A stretch of 64,000 nt of DNA from Casuarius casuarius (GCA_003342895.1 PTFA01000020.1:4087437-4151436); one strand, 5' to 3'; counted from the stretch's first letter, positions 11,501 to 24,998 are shown. The notes: generated by a model from the letters alone, not told the origin. Program-made: numbers and translations.

Positions 11501-13189
11501 ACCTTGCTGAAACAGAAGCAAAAAAAATAAAATAAAATAAAAAAAGATGTTTGACATAAGTACTTGAAAGCCTTTCTGATTTTTCCAGCTATTTAAAAAG
11601 CCAGACTTCTCTCTACAAGCTTCTTCTTCACTTACATTCACAGACAACTGCAGGCAGCTACAAGAGCACTGTATGTACTTGATTAGAAAAGGCATTACAG
11701 AGAGTTGGAAGTCATATGATAGCAATTCATTAATCCTATCATCACAAAATTCTGCAATACTGATAGTGCAGTTTTGGTTACAATGTAACTGAAGGCACAG
11801 ATTCAGTCCAATGCATCTGATAAGCCCATATATACACACACAAAATACAGATAGAAAAACCACACACATAAATACATGTTGGACTCTTGTTAGAAGAGAC
11901 AACTGCCAGATGAGCTCTAGGATCATCTTAGGTTGCCGTTTGTTCCCTACAAATTATGGGGCATGATAAACGACTGTTCTCCAATAAATCCTGCAAACAG
12001 TGACTGTGACTGTTCTGGAAGAATTTACTGACCAAAAATGTTTTATTTTAGGTGTTACATTTTGTAAAGTATCCTATAAACAAATAAAGAGATTTCAGAC
12101 CAATTCTCAGAGAAAAAAGTCCCTTAAGACATCCCTGGATGACACTGATGATGAAGGAAGATAGGTGAAAGGGGAGGTGCAATACTGATATGAGAAACCT
12201 AAATGAAGAACAGCAGAGAGAGTGATTCCAATAAAACCTCATCCAAAGCCTTTCAGGGGTGTCAGAGGAAAAGGAAACCTTCAGCTGCTGCCTTCCAACA
12301 GGTTACAGAGATTAGAATTGCATCAAGACTCCCTTAAATGGCCCCAAGAAGGAGAAGGGGAGTGCTGCTACACTGGACTGACAAAAGGGAACCATTAACT
12401 TGTTGTGATTTAAGCAGTGAGAACAGAGTTTTCCCTTTCCATTGCTGAGACCTAGTGGTTAGTCTCACCTGTGCCACCTTCCATCCCATATACACACACA
12501 CAAATGCCAGCTTGGTCTCTGAAAATGCATGCTAGTAATTGCATGGGAGGATCACTGCCTCTTAGGCTTCCAAAAATAAAAGTAAAATCCAAATACCACA
12601 CATCAAAAGATCATCACAACAGAATGCCTCTGTGCAAAAGAAACCAATCACAAACAGAGTATTTTGCTACACCTGTAACACCTGAAACATGTACCAGCTT
12701 GGTTATAGACATCTCTTGCAATTATGCAGAGCGATTGTAATGGTGCAAATAAAGAAAACCAAGGGAAAGCTCCACTGGCTCCAACCCTTTACTTTGCCTG
12801 CATTAAAGCAGGTCCCTAATGTGCTTATACAGATGGCTGGGATCAGGTGGATCCCACCGTAGAGGAGGGCGAGGGCATGGAGCATCACGTGAATTCCCTG
12901 CCCCAGATGTAGGAGATTTAAAGGTCAGAGTGGGGTCTTTAAACACTGTGGAGGGCAGTACTCGGAAGGAAATAAGACAGCAAAGTCTTGTTTAAAACAA
13001 ACAGTCTTAAAAAGCTTTAGTTTGTTTGAATTCAAAATGAAAACAAGGTCTATGTTTTTAGAAGCTTGTAACTTGTTTCAAATACAGCAAACACTCTTGC
13101 GTATTGAAGTAACTGAGTTTCTGCACAAGTATTCACAAGTACTGCTTAAATAATTCCAAAAATATATAATAGCAATAATAGCTCTTGCT
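8521..13189. other. Non-coding DNA, no gene seen
   Basis: AT-rich DNA with short CA tracts (9025-9039, about 11830-11842, about 12490-12501) and an A-rich tract at 11520-11545. A pyrimidine-rich stretch occupies about 10326-10560. The longest frame (145 codons, minus, 11489-11926) is hydrophobic and phenylalanine-rich as expected from A-rich plus-strand sequence, and has no recognisable domain. I see no LINE, LTR or RNA gene. Confidence 0.5.
11520..11545. repeat. A-rich (AAAAT)n tract
   Basis: An A run interrupted by single T residues every 4-5 bases. It resembles a decayed poly-A tail, but the preceding sequence is not a recognisable retroelement. A similar tract occurs at 54029-54050. Confidence 0.85.
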
Positions 13190-13400
13190 TTGAGAGCGCA
13201 AACCCAGAGGCTCTGCCACAATGAAGCTGGAGCCACTGCTGCTCAGCAGAGAGTCCCTGGACCCTCCACTCTTTCGGTGGCTCCATCAAGTCAGACACAC
13301 GTTACGAGGCGGCAGCTCTGTCTCCGGCCTGCCGTCCGGGCAGGAATCTGCCGTCACACAGCCGCCTGGGGAACCCGTGCTCTGGTTCAAGCTGACGACC
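13190..13400. promoter_or_regulatory. Small CpG-enriched patch
   Basis: Between about 13295 and 13395 the sequence carries roughly ten CpGs and several GC-rich words (GGCGGC, CCGTCCGGG, GCCGCC) in an otherwise AT-rich neighbourhood. Overlapping plus-strand frames of 76 and 144 codons cross it and do not look like known proteins. It could be a minor CpG island or a GC-rich decayed insertion; promoter function is only a possibility. Confidence 0.25.
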
Positions 13401-13985
13401 CAAAAAAGCACTGCCAGTGACAGGTTTTACTTCTTATCTTTGCTTCTCAGCGGCAGGCCAAGTTCTTCTGCATTTTTACAAATAGCCATAAATTTTTCAG
13501 TTCATGAAAAAAAAACCTCTGCTTCCGTTTGGTCTCCATTCCTCTGTTTGGCATTTGGACAGCAGAAAAAGGGGACGTATCTCTATCAGCAGCACACACT
13601 GTTTTCCAGAAACTGCGCACAAATCCTGAGGGACAGCAGTAAAAATGGTCTGTAAGTACCTCAGATGAGTTTTTAAAGTGAATGCAGGATTTTTAGCCAC
13701 ATGATTCCCATCCATCTTAACTGCTTCATTGCTGCTTCACCGAATAAGCACACCATGTAAAATGCGACCTCGGTGCTGGCTGGCGCGCACATCACCGCAT
13801 GCCACCATTTTTCGATTGAGGATGCTCCTGTGCTCCACCACAGCACAGACGCCGCCGTGGAGAGCAAACAACCCCATTATTATAAGCCCCAGCTAAAGCC
13901 ATGAGCTGTGCGTTGCCTTTTCCTCCCAGCCTTCCTCATGCTGAGCGGTATTTTGCTTCAATAACAGTCCAGCTGATTTCTGTGA

Positions 13986-14031
13986 AACTATTACTCCACA
14001 TGAGCGAGAGTAACTATTACTCCACATGAGC
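13986..14031. repeat. 26-bp tandem duplication
   Basis: The 20-mer AACTATTACTCCACATGAGC occurs perfectly at 13986-14005 and 14012-14031, separated by GAGAGT (period 26). Perfect identity suggests a recent local duplication, or a collapsed or expanded assembly feature. Confidence 0.95.
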
Positions 14032-15026
14032 AGCTTCATAACTTTCCACGTAAACATCATCAGGCTGGTAATAGCTGGGCTCCTCACACAGCGGAACAAC
14101 GAGGGGAACACACCGCTCTTCCCTGAATGTTTTGTTAAAATTGTTACTGAAGAGGAATTAAAAAAAATTCTCCTAAGATGTAAAATGCTGATGTATCTCA
14201 TTCCAAAGAACTGGCCGAATATAACTAAGAAAAGGCTGTAGCAGAGCAAGGAAATGCATGGGACTGCACCCACTCACAGAAAGAGGATCTTACCCAGGTG
14301 GGATCAGGGTTTCACAAGTGCTTCCTGCAAGACCTACACCATGGCCACCCAAAATTCAGGTGGCAAAGAGCTGCTCTTTTGGAGCACGATCATCCCCCTC
14401 TACCAGGGTCACCAAGAAAAGGGAAATACTCCTCTGCTACCCACAGATACCCTGACACATTCATGCTCAGCTATAGCCTTTATTTTATTCCAGGCCGAAC
14501 TCACCACAGAATGAGCTGCCCAATTCTTTAACTTGAGGACTCATGTCAAAGCTTTCCCCTTTGCAGCGAAGGATGTTGGGCTTCTCTTCAGAGCTCTTTC
14601 ACAATGGTCTCTAAATCAGGCAGAAAGGTCAACCCAGAAGACCACAAAGCTTTACTACCCCCAAGTCTACACATGCTCAATTATTAGTGATTTTGTGACA
14701 GAATAAATGTTGTCTTCACTAGGAAGGATAATAAAACAAGTTAGCCGCAGAGCTCCTTTTAAGGATCGCATTTCTCTTGAATCAGTAAAGATTTAAAAAT
14801 CATGGGATTTTAAAAAGAAAAGAAACCTAAAAATTGCTGAATGTTCAGTGTGAACCAACTTTAATCCCTCTTCCAGGAACTAGAAATTGATCTACCAATT
14901 TCATTTGTCAGAGATAGCAATCTCAGGCTAGTCTCTAGGGAACAGCATCCACACCAGTGAAACCACCTTCTAGCACCCTTCTTGGTTTCGCTTGTCCCAG
15001 CAAAAGTACAAAATGGAGAAAAAAAG

Positions 15027-15055
15027 CAAACAAACAAACAAACCACACACACACA
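15027..15055. repeat. (AAAC)n followed by (CA)n
   Basis: Four AAAC-type units pass directly into about six CA units, ending before AAGCTT. It is a compound microsatellite with no recognisable parent element. Confidence 0.88.
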
Positions 15056-15719
15056 AGCTTCTCATCCAGATTAGATGTATAAGTACACTTGAGCTGCAGA
15101 CAGTTAGGTCAAATGTATCCAACAAAGCACCCCAGCTGCTATCAGTTTAGGACCTTTCTTTCACTGTAAATACATTTGAAGAAAACAAACATATCCCAGA
15201 AATGAATTTCAGTTATGAATTCAGTGATTATTTCTTTAAAGGAAAAAGAGTACTTGTAACCTTTGGAAGCATTTAAATAACCAGAATGTCCATAATGCCA
15301 ATTGATTTAGTTATTAATATTTTTCATCTTGTATTTGCAATGTTTCCTATTCACTTCTTCAAGCAGCTTCATATCTTATCATGAAAGACAATAAAGCCTC
15401 TCAGCAGAAGTGCTAATAACAAGATCACTTCCCAAACCTGTTGTTCTCCATATTCCTAATCTTTGTTTTGACACATGTAGTAAACTCATCTATACTAGAA
15501 CATATAGACGCACTTTTTCCTCAAGCCATAGTACTCGCAGATCAGCCCACAAAACTATTTTCACTGCCCAGAGTCAGAATGTTATTTTTGTCTTCTTTAA
15601 AATAAGCCAACATTTTTTTTCCATTCAGTCCAGCATGGATAATTCCCTCCAGCAAAGGAAAATTGCTTTCATCACTGTGTTGGCCAGTCCTGCTACAAGA
15701 ATGCGATATTTTTAAAGGG

Positions 15720-18455
15720 CTTGTTCTCATGAGAAAATGCTATAAGCTATATTTATCTCTATCTAATCCATTTCTAACTCTTATTCTAAGATTAAGGAAT
15801 TAGAGACTGCTACAGCTGCTGTCCTTATCACATTAATTGCTGTAAATTGGCTGTCATCTCAAAAAAGAAAATTCACTTCCAGGGAGTGCCTAGTTCCATG
15901 CTTCACATAACAGGCAAAGAACATATTGAATAGATCAGGGTAATGCAATGCTCAACAAATAAAGAACATTACACAAAAGCAATTGGACTCAATACTACTG
16001 CTCTTAATTTGTCCACACACTGGCAGAAGAACCAAAGATCTATCCTTGCTTAGTGTTTATGCTTAATTTTGGTCTGGTGCAAATTACATCCAACCACAGC
16101 ATTTGAAAAATAGATATGCTTTGCAGGGTGCTTTGCATTGGTACATACCAATACCTAAAGAAAAATACAAAGACTTGCTTTAGACATGGGATTATGCCTT
16201 AACTGGTGCCATGGTAACATTCTCCTTCCAAGTATGACTGTTTTTCAGAAATGCAGAGAAATTAAGTAATATTAATAATTATCATAACATTACGATAGCA
16301 CTGCAGATGCCTTCTATAACTCTGGATGCTGAATTTGTTCCCTGGTAAGCTGAGTGCCAAAAGAGTGCTCATCTTCGAGTGCTTTTATATGTTTGCTCAG
16401 CAAGATTCCTTCTAAAGGGAGTTTGGTATATATAAAAGTACTATGAAGTATGATTTCAAATAATTCATAAGTGATTTGGGGTTATTTCAAGCTATTAAAT
16501 ACTCACTAAGGTTGTTGAAAAGATGACTACCTCCTCTGTTGATGATATCTATAGTATTATGCTGTGAGAGTTTTAACAGCATTAAGCACGCTAAGGAAAC
16601 CCACAAATCCTTTCTTCCCAGTCTCATGGGATGCAAATGAGCACCCTCATCTCTCTGATGCACATGTATTACAATAGTTTCTCCATAGGATCAGAAATCC
16701 AGGCATGAAAGACAACCTATGTATTTTGATACTTATATGTTGACAGTGAAGGAGCAAACATCACAAATATTAAAGAAATTTCCTAAGTCACCACTTTAAT
16801 ATACGTTAAAATAAAAGTGAAAAAAACTGTTTCTGTATTTTTATTACCCTCTATAGATAGAGACAATTTTGAAAACAAAAAATTTAAATGACAAGGCAGA
16901 AACCAAAATACGATAGAAAGAAGAACACAGTATTTTGTAAGTTGCATACTTTACAGAGCTTACATTAAAAGCTTCCAAAAACTTATTCTTTATAGGATAT
17001 TATAGGGGATTCTTCTGGAACTGCCACTGGAGAACTGGAGAAACAAGCCTAGCAGGAACTGCAGAGATTCAGCTTCTAACTTTGATGGAGTCTTTTCCTT
17101 ACAAGCAAGAAATTGCTTCAGAGTTTCAAACCTTTGAGATTCAAATTACTGTAGTAACACACTGGAAAAATTAGGATCTGGAAGCAGATTTTTCAAAAAT
17201 CATTTTAGCATGGTAAGTAAAGACAGCATCCTTTGCATGATCATCAACACCTGTAGATAGGACTATTTGCAATCAAAAAAAATAGAAGTAGAGAAGTTCT
17301 GAGGAGAAACATAGTGGAGAAGTAGTGAGCATTCATCTGAGAGAGATTCAAGTCAACCAAGTTTAACTAGGTAATGCTCCTGATTTTTCCATGTGATGAC
17401 AGAGTAGGAACTTGGTATATCATTGCCATTATGATTACAACCCAAAATACTATTGAATTATAGTATTATTGAATCAAAAAAATTAATTCATCCAGATTAG
17501 TGCACATGCACTGGATGACTCTTCTGAGTTTCAACATGATTATCATTCATTTCCCCTCCCTGTAGTCCCCGTACAGACTGATTTATGCGGCCTATGGCTG
17601 GCTTGGCCAAAGCCAAGAAGGGAATACAAAGAGAATTTCCTAATGAGAGCTAACACAAGCTCAGATGCTGAAAAGAAATACCGTCCTCCCTGTGACCTTT
17701 TGCCTTCGGCAGCCTAAAAAGGAAAAAGTCACACAGTCGCTATCCTCAGACTAAACCGGCAAAGACACTTTTGACATTCCAAGCAATTGTCAGCTCTCAT
17801 TTCAAAAACCGAATTTCAAGAAAGATGGATTCAGCTTTTATGAGAGATGTCATTCTATTAAAACTGCATTTATTTTTGGAGACACCATAAACTGGCTGAG
17901 TGAAATCTTAACTGCATTAACTTTTTAAGATTCTTTCAAACGACTGTATTTCATGGAACAGCTACAAAAGCCAGACTTGGTGCTTATATATCACCTCTTG
18001 AAAAGAAATCCATTCTGACATGTTTTATTGAACATCACCCAGTAATAAATCCAGACTCTCCAGACCGTGCCCTGGATGCATGGCTATATCAGTGCAGGAC
18101 TCCCTTTCACCACCAAATTAGGATCTAAAATGAGAGATTCAACTGCCTAAATTACATGGTAGTTGCTTGCAGAGATTAGAGGACCACCGGTGTTGCTTTT
18201 TGTAAAACTACTAAATATTTAACCTACTCTTTCCAGAGAGTTTCATGGAAGACATTCTATGCTGCTGCTAAAAAGAAGCTGCTGCTGCATAAAGCAGTCC
18301 ATGGTTTAAACAGTTTAAATATAGCATCCCATTCTCCAGAGTACCGAGATTCGTTATCATACCCATAGATTACGTGGCAGCAGCAGCCTTGAGTAGTGTT
18401 CTTCAGTGACCCTTATTTATTCTAAGCCCAGGATGCTTCTCAGGTATCACCCAAT
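15720..18455. other. AT-rich, conserved-looking non-coding cluster
   Basis: About 2.7 kb of AT-rich, CpG-poor, repeat-free sequence with no open frame of note and no N. It is dense in homeodomain, SOX/TCF and POU-like words. Examples are CACATTAATTGCTG near 15829, an octamer ATGCAAAT at 16631-16638, and a near-palindromic GGCTTGGCCAAAGCC (nuclear factor I-like half sites) at about 17599-17613. The lack of decayed repeats over such a length is typical of gene-desert enhancer clusters near developmental regulators. This is inferred from texture only. Confidence 0.3.
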
Positions 18456-18493
18456 GGAGGGAGGAAGGAAGAAGGAGAAAAAAAAAAAAAAAA
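18456..18493. repeat. Purine-rich tract ending in poly-A (about 16 A)
   Basis: A GGA/GAA-rich stretch runs into about 16 A residues. It resembles the tract at 129-185 in architecture but not in exact sequence. No retroelement body precedes it. Confidence 0.85.
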
Positions 18494-21400
18494 TCTTTCA
18501 ACGTCAATCATTCTTGGCCCACGTGCACTTTCTCACTCATGCATCTCAACTCTAAAAGCAATTGGTCTTTTCCCTCTGGAGTCAGACTCAATGATATAGC
18601 AGCTTTCTCAGTTGTGATATTAACATTTCAAGTCAAGCCTCAATCCACTTCTCCATCTGAGAGACAAGATACAAGACCTCATGCCTGCAGCAAGCACTCT
18701 AGAGAAGTTTATTTTGATTCTCAAAGTCTCTAGCGCTTTAGAGTTAGGAAGTTTTTTTGAAGTAACGAAGTTGCTTCAAGTTTAAATTCCTTCCCCCAAA
18801 CACAGAAATAAACTCTTAAGACTTATAATCAATACTGCTGTTCTGGTTTTGGTAGGCTCCTCAAGCCCTCCTAGTTTTATGAAGCACCCTATTTTCTTCA
18901 GGCAACCACACTGAGATGGTACAAAACACTACAAAACCTGACTGACAAAAAACCCACTTCATCCAGGCTACAGTTAAGGCTACCTGCGTACCCAATAGCT
19001 ACAGCAGCAAAGCGCTCCCTCCCATAGACTAATTACACTGCATGCTGGCTAGCCATCGGTTAAGGCTGGGGCTATAAGCAGCAAGAGGACTGGTAGCTTC
19101 ATGTTACCTCTTCTCTGGGCACTGGGGGCAGCAGATGGCAGCAGCTGAAACCAAAAGCCACCTTCTCACGTTGATCTTACACACTTGGATGCAGAGCCAC
19201 ATGCCTTGGTAGCCCTCCTACCAGGGACANCAGCTGCAAGTAAGATACCATTGACTTGAGCAAGTCAGAGTTTTACCATGGAACAAATCACAAAAAGAGC
19301 AGGAGGTGCCACTTTAAGACTACTATTTTTCCATAGGTCACTCTTAAATCTCTTTTCTGGCATGGTGGTTTTAAAATGAAACATTGGTTTTCTTTCAAAG
19401 AGAAATTTTCATTTTGAACTGGCTCCTGAAAACCAAGATGTTTTAGAAACAGATATGCCCTCTTTGTATTACTCCCACTTCGCTGGGATATTGAATGCAA
19501 TTGAAAGATAACTGTGTTTTCATGAACACACAGATGCATCTTTTCCTTTTCCAGTTTTCATCCTAACTTTTCAAAATTCTCTTTCAATTTTGAAGAAGAT
19601 ATCCATTTATCCAAAAGAAAAATCAAATTAACTTTTTTACTGTGTAATCTCTTACGAAGTTGAGGAAGTTACGAAAAGTTAAAGTTGGCTAGAAATATTA
19701 GAAGCAAAAAGTAAAAACCCCTGACATTTTCTCTTTTCTAAGGGAAATAAAGCAAGAACAATGCTTAGTTTCTCTCCCTTTCTTCTCTACCACTTTCTAA
19801 CTTCAAAATTTCCAGTTGTAAAGGGGAAAACTGGAAAAAAATGAAGCTTTGAAAAGAAAAAAAAAATCAAATTCAAGATGTTGGAAAAGATAGTATATGA
19901 AGTATTGGACAGACAAAAAAAAGTGTTTTTTCCTATTTTTAGTCTTGTGAAAGAGAGACAACTGAGATATTTGACAGAGCCACATGGTTCCACAGTTGTT
20001 CAGCTGTGGCTCTCTACGGCGTTCTCTGGACCAGAAGGACGATGCAGGCATTCAGAGACAGCTTTAGTAGAGGAAAACAAAAATAGTAATTACAATGGGA
20101 CTAACAGTGGCAATACTATGTGCTATAAGTAACTTGGAAGAGTAACTGCATAACAAACTCATTCTGAAAATTTCTAAAATTCCAACTACAGTACCTAATT
20201 TTATTATCCAATTAGCACAACTTTTTTTTTTTTTTCCTTTTTTAAACTTCATGGAATTAAGTATCCAAATGTCATTTTGCAATCAGAGCATGTCAGTATA
20301 GGAAATTAGGTCTGGCTGCCTGCTTTGATGAAGAGCCGCTGATGGAACAAAGCTGGTCTGTGCAAACTTATTTATTTGCAATAGCCTACAGATTTAGTCT
20401 CTCTAAACTAAGGAGGACTCTGAGAAAAGGAGACAATTTTGTTGCTCTTTCTGACCTTATTTCAGACAGCAACCAGCCAAAAAGCTTTTCCTTTCGTTGG
20501 CCATGGTCCCACAGCCAGGTTCACTGTTGCCCCAGCCTCTGCGCACTGTGGTTGTTGCTCCCCTGTTCTGCTTCCCTGTGGCGCATCCATTTTTATAGGC
20601 CCACAAACCACTTGTGTCTTTAGTTCAGGTAGTGACATGTCACCTCCACATTAGCATCTAAAGTGTCAGTTTAGATTAGAAATGGATGCATTACAAATAT
20701 GCACGGTGTTATCCTTCTCCTCTCTAGGCCCACAAGCTCTGCAGAGACCTGCAGCCGAGCACCTCTTGAGCAGCACAGCACTGTTACTGCATGTGGCCTC
20801 TCTGGTTACGTGTGGACACAGACTTCTGGGGTTGTTTTGTTTTGTTTTAAATTATTCCGACAGCACTCTAGCCCAGGTGCTCAGGGTAGGTATTTGAGCC
20901 AGACCTGTTAATTTAGAAGAGACAGGGATGAGGGATGAAGTCCCTCAGAGTCGCACAGCTGCAGAAGCAGCCCAGGCACGATGGCCAGGGGAGCAGNCTG
21001 CCAGCAGGGTTATTTTCAGTGCTTTTTTACAAAGATCCACCAGGGCTTGAGTTTTACTTGGGGAAGGAAACTTATCTTACCACATTTTGTATTGGGCAGG
21101 AGAGAAGGGTAAGATCAAACAGCTCATGTTTCTGCAACGCTCGTGCTGGCACCTAGCAGTCTGGGTAAACATCCCATTATACATGGGAGAACCTCACATA
21201 AGTAAAAATAAAAGCATAGAGCTGTGGCAGGAAACAGCTTTACCCAGGTTTAAACTCTCTCTGATACTCAGGTTATAGCACATTAGACCAGATTCTAGCT
21301 TCATTGTAGTCGGTGGAAAAGATTCCATAAATGTGAGAAGAGACAGGATGAAATTAACATTACTCATGCTGATGGCTAATATCTACAGAGGCAAAGAGAA

Positions 21401-21889
21401 ACTGTGCTATAAAACAAAGGGATAAGTTTTACATTATTCTGCAAAACACAACCATAGCTGTAGATGCTGTATAAATAAGAACAAGCCTCAAATATAAATA
21501 AATAAGAATATGGATTATATCTTAATACAAAATTCTCTTTTGGAGCTGAAGTGTTCTACACTTGCTCTCAGCTGCAAGGTGAATATTTCTGGAATGCTTT
21601 GACACACAGATATCAAAGCAATGTGAATAACAGAAACAGACAGACAGAGAGAGCATCTTTAAAATACAAGTGTATGAAGACATTTTATGAGTGAAGTGAA
21701 TCTGCTTATACCATATAAAGGAACTGAAAGATAGCATTGACTAATATCTTATTTCCCAGATCCCTAAGCTATTGTGTCTCATCCTGCGATTAGCCCAGAG
21801 GAAATAGATACAGATTTTAAAAATCCAAATCATCCTTGAAGAAAAGAAATAACTATAAAAATGCAAAGTCTAAGCAAACAGGGGACCGA
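18494..21889. other. Non-coding DNA, no gene seen
   Basis: AT-rich to mixed composition with a poly-T tract (20222-20235) and short frames on both strands. Two overlapping plus-strand frames at 20342-20654, in different phases, cover a pyrimidine-rich segment, as do two at 20682-20911. No exon, RNA gene or transposon is recognisable. Confidence 0.5.
20222..20235. repeat. Poly-T tract (14 nt)
   Basis: A T run followed by CCTTTTTTAAAC. It is a slippage tract, or possibly the reversed tail of an old minus-strand retroposed fragment; no body is visible. Confidence 0.85.
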
Positions 21890-22450
21890 TCAGACTCCTA
21901 CTAAAATCAATAAAAAAAAAATTGCCATTAACTTTGACACAGGGGAAGGACTGGATCCTAAACAACATATTCCTAACTGCAGCGCTTTGTCTCTGCCACC
22001 AAAATCCAGAATTTTCAGAAGGGCTATACATCCCAAACCAAAATGACCCAAAGACATACAAGCTACGACACTGCACCTCTGGACCAGGCAATGTAGAAGC
22101 ACCTCAGATGTGGTTCCTGGGCCAGGACTACCACCCCCATTGCTGGCAGCGCTGCCCTGCTGCAGGGCTAATAGCTCAGCCAAATCCCCAGCCAGGGGAA
22201 GAAGCCAGAGAGCCAGAGTTACTGGAGTCGGCGTCGCCCAGTGCCCAGGACTGCCCCAACCACAGTCCGTCTCCACTCCACATCCCATCCATGGGATGTC
22301 TCCCACACTTTGGCCTCTCCAAAAACTCCTTTTTCCAGTGTCACCGGGGTCCTGCAGTAAGCACCAGGCAGCTCTTGGCCANATGAATACTTTGGTACCC
22401 AGCCACAGAGTGGGGAAAATCAGGCACCTTGCTTTCACATCCAAGGCTTA
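21890..22450. other. GC-richer segment open on both strands
   Basis: A 184-codon minus-strand frame and 154- and 113-codon plus-strand frames overlap here. The minus frame is rich in G, L, W and S and the plus frames in P, S and C, the pattern made by a pyrimidine/GC-rich plus strand with few stop codons. No domain, signal peptide followed by a mature region, or splice pair supports coding. It could be an exon of an untranslated RNA or a decayed repeat; I cannot decide. Confidence 0.3.
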
Positions 22451-23059
22451 AGCACCAGAGGGGGACATTATTGATAACCTATGCACATCCCATGTTGTGG
22501 CAGTTAGAGTTATGTAGATCTGATTTGATCACATCCTCAAAATAGCCCACTTTCTCCCTTAGAAGATCTAACAATGGATTTCTTCCTATGCCTTGCTCTC
22601 AAAGTGAAGGCAGAAAATAACCTGTATTTCTCCATTACCTCCAGCTCAGTCAGCCCAGTAGCCTGTACATGAAGAATTTTGCAACACTACCCACAACTTG
22701 GTGTTCAGAAACAAGGGGAGTGACAATTTAATCGGGGTGCAGCGCATGTATTTCTTTGTCAGGTTTTTGGACTGTGCCACAATCTCTGTGCAGACATAGC
22801 AGAAAGAACAGAAGCAAAAACTACGGCAACACACAACTGCAGAAGTCTCCACTCCCTATCTGGAAAAGGCACTGGTGCTTTCCTATTCTAATCAAGACAA
22901 ATCGTTCATATAGTAATTAAAACACACCTCATCTTCAAGGAGAGGATAACAAAGGTTGAAACAATTAGCTGAGTAAGGCAAACAGCACTGACAGCCCTCG
23001 TCCCTCTCTACACTGCAAACAAGTTTTCCTGGGAGGGGGTGGGGGGAGTGCATCAAAGC
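22451..23059. other. Non-coding DNA, no gene seen
   Basis: Mixed-composition DNA with a short G-rich run (GGGAGGGGGTGGGGGGAG, about 23031-23048) that could form a local quadruplex-type structure. No coding or repeat signal is recognised. Confidence 0.45.
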
Positions 23060-23760
23060 TCAAAGGCAAAAAACAAAGCAGCCACTTAAGAATTATTTAA
23101 ATTAAGTTTTATATGAAAAATGCTTAGGAGCTGGCCTATTTAAGACAAACCTCGAGTTTTCTGCATGGCTGGAATCACATTAGCAGAAAAATGATAGCCT
23201 TATGTATTCACTAATCTATTACCGTCAAGTTAGAAATAGAATATTGCATTAGCATGCAAAAGGATGCCAGCCAGCACTACAGTAGAAAGTAGTATTTCTG
23301 TAGTGAGCACTGCAGAATGGTAGTGCAGATTTGTATAAATGAGTCAGAAGGAAAAAAGTGAGCTTCTACTGTTCTGAGACTTATGTGCCTTGATTATAAT
23401 ATTGATATTCATTCATTTTAATGTGTCAGCTGTTCTGAATAGCCTACTGAAGGCCAATGTTTTACATTGTTGTGCTGGGCCCCTATCTTTCCCTCTCTTT
23501 CATTTCCCTAAAAAAAATTAAAAGAATTAAAGCTCAGATGTCCTGAAATCTTTCATCCACTGATGACTGCCAACATTCAAATTAAAATCAAAGGGCTTAC
23601 CACAGCTCTCAGTCTTAGCTATATAATTTACAAAGCCGACTAGAGCTGCTCCAATCTAATTTGCAGTTCAGCAGCAATTATTATTTGCTAACTGCACCTA
23701 CCTGAAGTTTTTCTTCTGAAGATCAGAAAAAAAATTAGACTTACGACACCAGCATCTTTC
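23060..23760. other. AT-rich, conserved-looking non-coding block
   Basis: Repeat-free DNA with almost no CpG and many regulatory-type words: AATTATTTAAATTAAG, ATTAGCATGCAAA, ATTTTAATGTGTCAGCTG, and CAGCAATTATTATTTGC near 23671. No frame stays open, and the block contains no N. It is a good candidate for a conserved enhancer by texture, untested by alignment. Confidence 0.3.
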
Positions 23761-24998
23761 ATTCTGGGCACTGCTTCAAGAGACATTACCAGTAGATAGC
23801 CTGGCATGACACTCACAACTTGATATAAGCTTTGTTCCTACTTATTCCCATTGCCTTTAACTCAAAAATGGGCAAAGTCACAATCCATGTTCCAGTTACC
23901 AAAAAGCTAGGAAAGTTCTGGTCTGGACTGTAAAATTTATTGCTCTGGCCTCAGCTGATGTTCCCAACCTTCACTTCTTTTTGAAGAGTTTCCTTCATTC
24001 TCACAAAGGATATTAGCAGTGAGNCTGGCTACATTATTGCCTTAAGCTTCTGTTGGGGTATGATGTGCCCCTGCCTCTNTAATAAGCATGCATCTTCCAG
24101 CACCATCAGCAGCAGGTCCCTAGAATTACTCATGCAGTTTCTGCCTTTTCTCCCTTTTGAGGTCAAATTTCTGCTAGCTTTAACAAAGAAGGGGAAGCAA
24201 ATTGCTAGTGATTTGTTAATAAAAAGAGGGTTCAAATTGTGACATCTACCTATAGTGAAAAGAATTGCTCAAAGGAGAAAGATCTTGCAGTGCTTCCTGA
24301 AGCTGCTCGGATTGCCAATTTGCCCAAAGTCCTCTGAAGCACACCAAGTATGAGACAAAGCATTCTCCAAGCCAGCTNGGATATACTTTATCCCCAGCTT
24401 CGATATTCACACAGATAGCGGAGACCAGAACCTGAGGGTCAGAGCTGATGCCTGAGTCCATGGGCAGGGATCCGGCACAGGGTCTTTACAGGGCAGAAGG
24501 ACACGCAGGAGTGCTACNGGAACTGAGCAAGGGGTTTAGGGTTTTGCTAACCATGACGAACTCTTCTGTTAGCTTCAGTATATGGTCTTTGCTCAATCCT
24601 TACTCATGTCAACGAACAGGCTTTTCTGATGAGGATGCCTGTAAGGCCACACGCTGTCCCAGGCTGGATCATTGAAAAGGCTGTCCAGAAGTTACTGAGG
24701 GCACATCACTGAGCAATATTTCAACTGCATGTGTTGTGCTCCAAAAAATGNAAGTGTAAGGCAATTGCGATTACCAATTAATTTAACACCAAATTTGATA
24801 AGTCCTTCCATCTGAAAGTGTGCCTTAAATTTAAAACTCTCCATTTTGTGATCTTCCAAATGTTTCCAAACATTTCATTTCAAAATGCACCAAAGTAAAA
24901 ACATTTCCAGAATGAAGGAGTACCCAAAGACATTATTTGGTGCTAAAAAGACAAAAACCAAAGAAAAAAAACGTTTCCCCTTTGGCTTTCCAAATTCT

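Larger units (their letters stand above)
13401..15719. other. Non-coding DNA, no gene seen
   Basis: Mixed composition. It contains a tandem duplication at 13986-14031 and an (AAAC)n/(CA)n tract at 15027-15055, both listed separately. Three overlapping plus-strand frames at 14254-14531 are in different phases over the same DNA, which argues against any being coding. Nothing else is supportable. Confidence 0.5.
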
